Origin: Rhabditoides inermis
Taxonomy: Eukaryota; Nematoda; Chromadorea; Rhabditida; Rhabditidae
Assembly: GCA_963966185.1 (NCBI GenBank)
Contig: CAWZYM010000020.1
Span: 1,590,001 to 1,654,000 of the forward strand
DNA: 64,000 bases
Direction: 5' to 3'
Shown: positions 47,009-56,018 of the stretch, one piece after another
Layout: every line of letters starts with the position of its first letter
How positions within the stretch are numbered: the first letter of the stretch is position 1
Program-made: the position numbers and the translations under genes
Notes under the pieces: generated by a model
Told to the model about the DNA's origin: nothing
What the model saw: only the letters and a program-made list of their open reading frames with translations
The model's database searches: none

Positions 47009-48858
47009 CATACCCCTCTCTGTAGCTGTCCGACCATGCCGCTCCATAGTCCTCCCGCCTCCCTTACCCCATACGTCTTATCCGGTACCTCATATATAGT
47101 GTAGTTGAATCCGCGTACCTAAACACAAACTATGCCTCGTTTTCCTCACCATGCCTGGCATACCTGCGCAATCATTTTCAGCAGATCGATACAGTATCCT
47201 TCGTACTGCTCATTGCCCTCCAATACTTCGCCCTCTTTCGCGATCCGTCGCATCACAAACGGCTCCTCCTATCAATGACTACTTCACGAGGTCTCCTCGT
47301 ATTACAAACCAGGTACACAGTGACCCTGAGTGTCTTTCCCCTGAGTGTGACTTTGTTTGGTGGCGCGGCAGTGGGCGGGGGCGGGGGCGCAGTTGACACG
47401 ATCCTACAAACAATAGGGGGGGGGTGAGTGATTCAGTATCATACCGTCTGCCCAAGCTGTTCCATCGCGCGAATCTCTGGACGGCTGTGCCGACTCGGTG
47501 GTAGAGATGCAGAGTGACGTTGTCTCGTGTTCCCCACTCTGCCAGTCGCACTCTGCCCGAGACGCCCGCAAACGAGTGCTGAATGTGACATGACATGAGA
47601 AGTGACTGTGAGAAAGGAAAAGGTGGTACCGTGAGTGTGTATCGCGTCACTCTTCTTCCGGCGTCTGATGCGTGCTCGCATGACAGAGCGCCGTCCGAGG
47701 GTATCTTGGAGAAGGCACGACGCAGGGAGAAGAGAGTGTCGTAGTGCACAGCCGTCGACAACTGACATCTCCGTGACTCTCTCTAGCTGTTGGGCGTACC
47801 TGCAGTCCCTGGTGTGGCAGTGTGTGTCCCCTCTCCAGCAGCTGCTCTCTCAGTCGCACCGCCCCCTCTGATGTGGGGTCGACTAGCGACATGAGAGTGA
47901 CGTTGCACGCAGCTAGCTCACTGACGTTCCGGGAGGGTCAGTGCGTCCTACAACCATACGTATGCTAGTATTCGTATGCCACTCACCAGATGTGGTATGA
48001 CTATGTTGTGCTTGGCGTCGCACCAGTGCAGTTCAATGGCCTGCTCGAGGAAGGAAGCGATTGATGAAAGAGGAGCGAAGAGAACGACACGCGAGATTAC
48101 GAGAGAAGACATCAGATGCTGAAAACTGTTCAGATCCTCTCTTGAACTCAATCCATACCTTGAGCAGCGGTCGGAAGTCGTTGTCCTGTGGGAGTCTCCG
48201 CAAGTGCACTTGGTATGTGGGCGAGTGCACGCCCGCTGCCGCGAAGCGTTCCGCCGACACGAGGTCTACGATCATATGAACACTATCATCAGTGTCCCCT
48301 ACCGTGTCCACTCCTGAACAGGACTGCCACCTGCTGCCATTTCTGCTGTCTAGCTAGTGAAATGAGCGCTTCTCCGGGCAAGCCAACGAGACGGGAAGAG
48401 GGAGAGCCAGGAACTGAAACTGCATAGACAAGGCGGACGAAGAAGGACTGACCCCGGATGGAGAGTGTGCCACTGGGCCGAGCTGGCGTGGGGTATGTGG
48501 AGTCGAGTGAGTGTGGGGGTGAGCACGGCGGACGATGCGTGATGGAGGGGAAGCAGGACAGCCGAGGAAGGGGAGGAGAAGGAAGACAGACACGAACACA
48601 CTGCAACCGTGCAAGTGGGGAGAAGACAGTGTCCCTCACCTTGGTTCGTCACATTCACCGCAGGCCGAGCCGGATATGTGCATAGCTTCACCTGCGTGTC
48701 GATGAGAAAAGAGAGCGAGTGAAGCAGAGACAGCGAGAGATCGGGCAGATCCGATGGCACCGCTACACTCACTATGTCATGTAAAATGCCAATCACTTAC
48801 CTATATTTAAAGCTAATACATATATTATGTGTATATTGAATAGTAGAAGTGGTCGCAT
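44711..48858 (-). CDS. Ionotropic glutamate receptor subunit, kainate type
   Basis: Postsynaptic ligand-gated cation channel. The start [19 protein letters not shown] is a signal peptide (ATG at 48858) followed by a 29-nt intron. The amino-terminal domain is short, roughly 250 residues (for example [15 protein letters not shown]). The S1 ligand-binding part includes [35 protein letters not shown] and [15 protein letters not shown]1 is in [20 protein letters not shown]. The pore loop has [19 protein letters not shown] with an unedited Q at the Q/R site. M3 carries the canonical [11 protein letters not shown] gate. S2 follows ([35 protein letters not shown]), then M4 ([16 protein letters not shown]). 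A Lys/Ser-rich tail ends in TAG at 44713-44711. Pore and S2 resemble kainate receptors more than AMPA receptors. Converges with rod. CT/GA repeats occupy several introns. Confidence 0.9.
46254..46334. repeat. (CT)n microsatellite in a glutamate receptor intron
   Basis: About 80 nt of CT dinucleotides, GA on the coding strand. Confidence 0.95.
46854..47003. repeat. CT-rich microsatellite in a glutamate receptor intron
   Basis: CT repeats with CCC interruptions, ending in about 40 nt of pure CT. Confidence 0.95.
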
Positions 48859-49559
48859 GTTTGTGGCGGAGGTGCGAGTGGCTTGTGATTATGTCATTAG
48901 GCATTGGGCGTTGGCCGTTGGTGCCGGGCCTCCTTGGGGCCGCGCCGCGCCCTTTCCCTCCCCTCTCATTCCATACACATTCTACCCGAATCGATCACTG
49001 CCCACTTCATCCATCTCTCCAACGCGATAGGCGATGACAAGTGATATCTGATACAGTTCCGGGTTGCGGGTCGGTACAACGAACAACCCATCCTATATCT
49101 GTTCGGATCAAATTATTAAAGTTTATTAGCTCTTTTCAATGTATACAATGTTTTGGCGATTTTAGATTGACGCACCGGGATGTTAGTGAGAGGCGTACTA
49201 ACTAAGTGCATATATGATAAGAACTGGGCGGCACACGGGAATACGTAGGGTCATTGGAGAATGACTGCTATTCCACCCATTCAATCCATCACACAAATGA
49301 GAAACGGCAAGGACAAAAGACAAAACACTTTCGAAAAGACGACACGACGACACCAGAGAATTACAAAAATCCACGACACTGTCTGGCAGAGGAATGGAAA
49401 CAGAAGCCGAAGCGGCAACGAACTAGCACCTTGTATCGAAAACGCCCGAATCGATACGAATCAATCTACACAACTTATACGGCGGTGCGCTACAGTGAGT
49501 GGACAGATGGATATGGAGAGAGAGACACGTGTGTGAGTGGCCTGAAGTGATGAGAGGGA
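48859..49559. other. Spacer between the glutamate receptor and the tail-anchored protein gene
   Basis: No supported exon. Contains the receptor promoter region (minus strand). No repeat or RNA gene recognised. Confidence 0.4.
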
Positions 49560-49840
49560 TCAGATGAGCTTGAAGAGACGGAGGAGTGCGAGTGAGAGGA
49601 GCGCATTGACTGCGACTAGGATCCAGGTGCGCGGAGTAGCCTGCCTCACAGCCACTCCCATCTCGTACGAAGCAGACCGCACTGAAAACAACTCGGTACA
49701 AGTACAGTCAACACAGGTGGCGAGCGATGCGCGCTGCACTTTGTATGATGGATGGACGGACCGTGGTATTGGAGGCGCTGCCAGCGACCGCGACTCGCCT
49801 TCTCCCGCCACTCGTGGGCCGCGCCACTGCAAAACCACCA

Positions 49841-49880
<40 letters not shown>

Positions 49881-50085
49881 TCCTACCGTGTGATGGCGGC
49901 GCTCCACAGATCTCCAGACGACTTCTCCTCCTCCACCTTCCCATCCACCATCTTCCGCCCGTCCTTGGTGTAGTCTATCTTCGTCCTCTGGCGAGCACCG
50001 TCGAACACCTTCTCCTCCCCATCGTCCTTCTCCTGAAGCTAGGGATAGAACGAGAAAGAAGAGAGAGAGATAGAGAGAAAGGGGG

Positions 50086-50143
<58 letters not shown>

Positions 50144-50211
50144 GGAGGGAGTACCTTGTAGAACTCGTTGTTGGTGGACGGCTCGACGGGGTAGTTGAAT
50201 ACGTGGATCAT
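49560..50211 (-). CDS. Small tail-anchored membrane protein, family not recognised
   Basis: Four exons joined by phase give about 130 residues: MIHVFNYPVEPSTNNEFYK, then a charged segment (LQEKDDGEEKVFDGARQRTK, KDGRKMVDGKVEEEKSSGDL), a short Trp/Arg-rich stretch (AAHEWREKASRGRW) and a last exon. That exon ends with a single membrane helix, TWILVAVNALLSLALLRLF, plus KLI, TGA at 49562-49560. There is no signal peptide, so a C-tail-anchored topology (ER or outer mitochondrial membrane) is inferred. The third junction uses the donor G|GTCCGT and was chosen because it alone keeps the membrane helix in frame. A CCCAG|GT acceptor-like site precedes the ATG. CT/GA microsatellites fill two introns. 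Confidence 0.55.
49842..49880. repeat. (CT)n in an intron of the tail-anchored protein gene
   Basis: CT dinucleotide run, GA on the coding strand. Confidence 0.93.
50059..50143. repeat. (GA)n in the first intron of the tail-anchored protein gene
   Basis: Long GA run, so the coding strand reads CT, the reverse of the neighbouring intron. Confidence 0.95.
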
Positions 50212-51044
50212 ACCTGGGCTGGTTCAATGTGGGATCTGTAAGGAATGGAATGGGAATGGAATGGGTATTGGGTCGTACAGATCAGCGTCAGACCACGCCC
50301 ACGCAGCAATGACTAACACCCGAGACCCGAGAGCTAATCGATTCACACGGGGAGAAGATGTGATTGGTTCGGGGGGAGGGGGAGAAGGGTGCGGTCGGAA
50401 GTGAGGAGCAGACGGAGCAGTGGAGAGGTGCAGACAGAAGACAGAGGAACAGACAGACACGTGATGACAAGGGGTGAAGAGACGAGTAACCGCGGTATGA
50501 TGCACACCTACATACGTACATTCAATCTTCAATCATAAAAACTACTGTAGTCTGTGTTGGAAATGCGCAAAGAAAAGGCGGCTAGAGAGAAGAGAAGGAC
50601 CCTAATACTCTAACAGGATTACATTATATAATAACATTCCAGAAATAACATGATAGTGAAGTCAGTGAAGCGATTGATTGCAAAAAAAATGAAAAGAGAG
50701 AGGGGGAAGGAGGTAGAGAAGGAGAAAAGGAGAAAAAAGAGCGGCAGAAATTTTAAATTGGCGATAATAATTTTTAAAAAAAACCATGGTTGTGGTGATT
50801 GGGAGTGAAAACAAATTGTGTGCAGAGTAGTAATGAATAACACACAGATCGATTGAGCATGATGATTTTCACATGATAGATGGAGATGGAATGTGGGGTA
50901 TGAAATGAGAGAGGGCGGGGCATGCAGAGGACATCTATCATCAATTAGCCAACGAGAAGATGAAGACAAATTGCAAACCGGAACACGCCGCCACACGCAA
51001 CCGACAGCCATTCGCCGCTTCTCTCTCTCTCTCTCTCTCTCTCC

Positions 51045-51079
<35 letters not shown>

Positions 51080-51082
51080 CAC

Positions 51083-51124
<42 letters not shown>

Positions 51125-51346
51125 CTCATATCACTGCGCGATCCTTTTCGATCATGATCATTTCACAGTAAACTCGAACAAAATCTCTGATTTTTTTGTT
51201 GAAAAATTAGGTGAAAGGTTTTTTTTTCTAATTTCACCTGTTATCATTAGCGTACCTCTCTTCTTAAATGAAACAGGTGTACTTTTGCTATCGTATCCAG
51301 GTAACGACGGCAAGGATACCGTTTCATTTCTCATGTGAAATCCACA
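50212..51346. other. Divergent spacer with a long CT tract
   Basis: Separates the tail-anchored protein gene (-) from the multipass membrane protein gene (+). A CT microsatellite lies at 51019-51122. No exon or RNA gene was recognised in the rest, which is AT-rich. Confidence 0.4.
51019..51122. repeat. (CT)n microsatellite
   Basis: About 100 nt of near-pure CT with one TTCT and two ACT interruptions. Confidence 0.95.
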
Positions 51347-53253
51347 ATGCGCGGCTACATTTTATTCACCGCCATTTTAATCTACATATTATGTATTCGT
51401 GCGGATTCAACCACTACGGAAGTCTTCGATGAAACCGATGAAACGACGACAGAAGACACGGTAGAATATGCGACTACTGAAACGACGACAGAGGCGGCAG
51501 AGGAAGGCGGAGAGGAGGCGTCGACACTCACTCCACCACACAGCCACACTATGGTGGACGGATACATAGAGGAGCAGGAGGAGATGTGGCGGGAAGACCA
51601 CCTGCGAGCGATGCTCCTCGTGCCACAGGTGAGACGAGAGGGAGTGGGGAGAGATGACGGGGATGGCAGGCGCTGGTACTGCTGCTCTTCTGGTTCACCC
51701 ATCTCGGATGCGACGCGTGCCATTCTATCAAGTACTACATGGACCCACTCTCCGTCACACTCACCACAGGTACTCCTCGTCTGTCACACCTCCTCATCCA
51801 CCTGATCGCAGTGATTCTGCTCCGCTTCGGTCTCCTCGCTCGCTGCTCCGCCCAGCTACTCTGCGAATCCGGATACGCATACGAAGCAAAGTATGGAAAG
51901 TGCTCGACACTGCTCTACCGAGTATTCGAGAACACTCGAAGATGGCATTTCGCTATTTCAGGTACTCGTTGAATGGCTACGTGGAGCAGTTCTTCACCCA
52001 GCTCAGTGTGCTTTATGGAGTAGTGGCACTGCCCCGAATATTTCATCAGAATGCGCACAAGTACAACCTGCTACAAAGCGGGTGGGCCATCCTTGTTGTT
52101 GCCGTTCAATCTCGTTTGCAGCACTGCGTACCTGTACATCTTCCTGTTCTGTCTCATCTTCTGTCTCCTCTTCCCCGTCTTGTCTCTCGCCGTCGACCAG
52201 ACTGCCGTGGAGTTCATCGCCCTCTCCACAGTCTTCCATGCACTCATCGTTGGACGGACTGCAATGCTCGTTCTATACATAATCATAGTGAGTATAACCG
52301 TCCCATTTCAAAACACACATCCATTCAGGCCGCGTTTCGAAGACTCCTGCACAAGTCGTTCGTGACACTCTGGCTGATTCTCCCGGCAGCGTTCGCAGGC
52401 TATGCCACATGTGAGTGCCTCCCTTCCTCATCTCATCTCACTCTCCCTTGCAGACCACTCAGTGCTGTCTGTGCTGTATCTGGGCACATCCGAGCTGTCT
52501 CTGACTGCCTACCCGGACGACCCTATCTATCTGCTTCTCCCAGTCCTTCTCCTCCTCCCTACCACATTCCTTGTCCCAGCCTATCTTCGCTCGTTTCTAC
52601 TCGGATTCGGGCCTGCGTCCACGATTCGCCAGCCACATGTACAGTATCCCCACTACGCACTCTCCACAGACAGCAACACATGCAAGTGCAAATGCGACAT
52701 CATTCTGGAGAAGATGGAGGAAGCAGAGAAGGGGAGACGGGAGAAGGAGGGGAAGGAGAGGAAGGCGCAGCGGGGACTGCCGCCCTCTCTCACCCCAGAC
52801 GATGTGGGATGGAGCGACCTGGGGGGAAAGACACAAGGCAAGACCAGCCTCTCCCTCACTGCCACTGCATCCGAGACATTCCAGGCACCGCCAGCCCCGC
52901 CCCGCACAGCCACGCCCCTCCCGGAAAAGACGTTCCAACATGTCGCCAATAGACCAGTTTCTCCAGACCAGCCCTCAAACCCGCCCAGCTATGCCACCAA
53001 CCCGCGCACTGCCGAGGCGCCGCCCCTCGAACGACCGCCCCCCGATATGATCGAGCGAGCACTGACGCATCAGGAGCAGATGGTGGATGTGGAGACGCGC
53101 GAGTGTGCTCCGGGTCAGATCCAGTCTCCTCCGAACGTTCCTTCGGTTGCGAGGCACTCGGTTGGGTCGCGGGTGCGGGTCAGGGGGAAGGTGCAGCCAG
53201 CAAAGAACATGTACCACCAGTTCCTATTCAACCCTCATGGGGACAACAACTGA
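51347..53253 (+). CDS. Multipass membrane protein with signal peptide and long proline-rich tail, unrecognised
   Basis: ATG at 51347 begins the signal peptide MRGYILFTAILIYILCIRA. A Thr/Glu-rich extracellular segment follows (TTTEVFDETDETTTEDTVEY). Then come about seven hydrophobic segments: ALVLLLFWFTHLGC, VILLRFGLLARCSAQLL, FFTQLSVLYGVVALPRIF, YLYIFLFCLIFCLLFPVLSL, FIALSTVFHALIVGRTAML, FVTLWLILPAAFAGYATY and IYLLLPVLLLLPTTFLVPAY. The cytoplasmic tail of about 200 residues starts with a Cys cluster (NTCKCKCD), a charged helix and Pro-rich sequence, and ends NPHGDNN, TGA at 53251. The seven-helix layout resembles a receptor, but I see no rhodopsin-type DRY or NPxxY motif. Exon joins between 51777 and 52330 rest on frame continuity. 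Family unknown. Confidence 0.65.
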
Positions 53254-53405
53254 TCCATCTCATACCGTCATCTTGTAATATTGATCTTGTGAACGTTACA
53301 CGTAATAAAACATTGTCGTGATAAAAACCGTTTACTAACAGTAATTTAACAAACAAAACACACAACACGAATTCAAATTCCTACCTAATAACTAATAACT
53401 AACAT

Positions 53406-54455
53406 CTAAGGGTGGGGAGGAAGAGTGATGAGGTGATGGGAGAATACTTGGCCGGCCACCGAGTTCGAACCCAAATGAGCCCATGGGCCAGTGACGACAG
53501 GCAGAGAGAACGAGTGGTCCGAGACGCGAAACGGACGGTGGTGATACCAGACGGGAGGCTGAAGAGACATGAGAGGAGAGTGGCAAGGGTGCGAGTACCT
53601 GTGCATGAGAGTACTTGTGTCGGATGCTCCTCTCCCGCAGCCATTCCGCCACCACCCGTCCATCCAGGCCTCTCTCGCGCAGAGCATTCGAGTACGGATC
53701 ATACAGGTCATTGGACAACAGGTACGCACTCTCGCCGATCTCGAGAGCCGCCAACAGACACGGAAGGTCGTCATCCGACCTGACATCATCTATTGCTCGT
53801 CAACACTCATACACAACACCCACAGATTGGCGCAGAAGGTGGAGAAGACGCGAGTGTCTGCGAGGCGGATCGACTCGATCAACTCTTTCATGTGGTTGCG
53901 AGAGATGAGCAGCATCACTGGGAAGTCGGCGCGCAGTCTAAATCGAAAGAGACATGGGGGTTGTTAGTGTGGGACGTACTGATCGAGAAGGCCGACGAGC
54001 TTATTGTTATACTCTCGTCTTCCACCGTTGGTCACATTGAGAGTGTCGACGATTAGGACACGGCGTCCGGCTGCCACGGAGCGCGCCTTGCGAGCCACAT
54101 CCAACACGCGCCGAACCTCATTCGAGAACACGCTCTCTGCAACACAACACATCTCTCTCATGCCCCCCCGCACTCACTCTTCTTGCCGCTCTCGTTGGCG
54201 ATGACTGCGTGGAACAGACGTCGCATCTCCTCCATCTCGGCCTTGTCGAGTGTGTTGGGCGGAGCGAGCACGTCTCCCGTGTCTCGGTCTGCGCCATCCT
54301 GGGTGAGCTGCACCTGCCGGCTGTCAGCCCCGCACGCAGGCACCAACGGACACAGCCACGAGTCCCACTCCTCCGAAGACAGCGGACGACGAGCAGAAGC
54401 CACGCAGTCCATACCCCAACACAACACCTACGCATCACATGACAGTCAGCCATCC

Positions 54456-54486
<31 letters not shown>

Positions 54487-55370
54487 TACCTCTCGCTTCT
54501 CAGTGAGCGATGCAGAGTTGCTAGCTAGGCGAATGAGACGAGGGAACAAGACATGACCATACTTGAGAAGATCGAGAGACGAGCCAAGCTGCCTGGAACA
54601 AAATGAGTGGTGTGCTGGTGTGTGATATGCGGTGTGGATGACTGACTTGAACTCGCTCCATCTGCCTTCTCGTAGCAGGGCGGCGGCAGTGAAGAGACGC
54701 ACATCAGACTGCCACATGATAGCACTCGGCAGAGAGGACGGCGCGCCAGGCGAGAGAGTGGAGAGCAGCGCGGCTGCAAGACAACTGGTTACGACACGAG
54801 ATACAATGCCATTCACCGATGGTGGAAGAGATGATGGGAGGAGCAGGTACGTTGGCACACACGCCGCGCAGAAACACCACACACTCGGCCAGACTGAAAC
54901 GCTCGGCCACTCTCCTTCCCTCCCTTCCCCATTCATCTACCCACCCCTGCTCGTTGTCGCCTGCGCACGCATTCCACTCGGCCACAGCGCGCACAGTCTC
55001 CACCAGCAGTCGCGCATTCACCGTCTCTCCACGCGCCTCCAGACGGCGCACCGCGGAGGCAAGCTCGCCCCACGCACGCTTCTCTCTCAACACACACTCG
55101 TTCATCCACACTGCACACACACTCCACGTACCTGACAGCCTGTATGAACGCCACACTCGGACGGCGCTCGCACTTCTCACCACCACCCTCACTCACACCA
55201 ACCTGCAACACTGGGTTACTACCCACAATAAATAAGCAACGCATTACCTTATGAATATGATTACTATTTACAGAACGAACGATGGGTTTCCTCTGCTCCT
55301 TATCATACTTGGAATGGGATGCGTAAGGAGTAGAGGAAGAGAGAAGACGCGCAGCAGAGTAGAGCAGTGC
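53406..55370 (-). CDS. PRORP: Protein-only RNase P catalytic subunit (PRORP/MRPP3), mitochondrial
   Basis: Cleaves 5' leaders of mitochondrial tRNA precursors. The reading starts at the acceptor (CATTGCAG, exon from 55370) with a probable mitochondrial presequence, ALLYSAARLLSSSTPYASHS, but there is no AUG in frame there. Helical, PPR-like repeats follow (FIQAVR, WGELASAVRRLEARGE, RFSLAECVVFLRGV, LFTAAALLREGRWSEFK). The NYN/PIN metallonuclease domain has VLIVDTLNVTNGG (first Asp), a central Leu-rich VMLLISRNHMKELIDSIR, DLPCLLAALEI, and the acidic YLLSNDLYDPYSNALRERGL. The C-terminal conserved part is RHKYSHAQ and PPVWYHHRPFRVSDHSFSL, ending LPPHP, TAG at 53408-53406. A (CAA)10 repeat lies in an intron at 54452-54484. 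It directly follows COA6. Confidence 0.85.
54452..54485. repeat. (CAA)n trinucleotide repeat in a PRORP intron
   Basis: About eleven CAA units; the coding strand reads TTG. Confidence 0.95.
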
Positions 55371-55415
55371 CTGCAATGGGTGGAGAGGGTAGGAAGGGGG
55401 GGGAGAGGACTGACC

Positions 55416-55779
55416 CTACTGCCTGCCGCCGCCCGCTGCATTGTCGTCGCCCAGCTGTTCCTTGTCCGCGATGTTCACTCCCTGCTCGGCCAGCTGCGCC
55501 TTGTACCTAACACAACCCCATCATCCCTCTTCCCTCCCCTTCCCCCACCGCTCGAAGTTGTGTTTGCGGATGAAGTGGCCGACCCACGACTGGGGACAGG
55601 CGGCGTTGAAGGCGGCTAGCAGCTTGGCGCACTCGCGAGCCTTCTCTCCGTGCGCGTCACTGCACTCCAGAAACTGATCTCGAGCCTGCACGGAGGGTGA
55701 GCAATTCCAAACAAGTGGATAAGCCCACCTCGTAGCACTGTTTCCTGTCCTTCTTGAGAGCGCGACCCTCTGCTGCCAT
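55416..55779 (-). CDS. COA6: COA6-like cytochrome c oxidase assembly factor
   Basis: Twin-Cys mitochondrial intermembrane-space protein of about 90 residues that helps deliver copper to COX2. Exon 1 (55779-55729) codes MAAEGRALKKDRKQCYE. Exon 2 starts at 55685 and completes a CX9C motif (CYEARDQFLEC) and a CX10C motif (CAKLLAAFNAAC) followed by PQSWVGHFIRKHNFER. The last exon adds YKAQLAEQGVNIADKEQ and ends GGGRQ with TAG at 55418-55416. The CX9C/CX10C spacing and the PQxW motif are diagnostic of COA6. The ATG lies three bases after TTTGTAG, an acceptor-like site. The stop is only 45 nt upstream of the PRORP exon, so the two are probably co-transcribed; both are mitochondrial. Confidence 0.87.
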
Positions 55780-56018
55780 CAGCTACAAACATATCATGTC
55801 AAACAATATCATGGAAAAGGGAAGATATATTAAAACGGCTGACAACCGATAAGTTAAAATCATTATACTTGCCGCTAAAACCACATCATTTATGCAATAT
55901 ATAACACCTCGTGAAAAAAAACTTCGTAAAACTATAAATATGAAAATATACAACGGGATATGGTGATGAGGAGATCGTGAAAGGAATGAATCGCATGGCA
56001 AAGTTGTGGGGAGAGGAA

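Noticed and set aside
51654..52952. Long open frame of over 400 codons overlapping the multipass membrane gene
   Set aside because: It reads a different frame from the signal-peptide/membrane exons, is rich in His/Ser/Pro, and crosses clear introns; a frame shadow.
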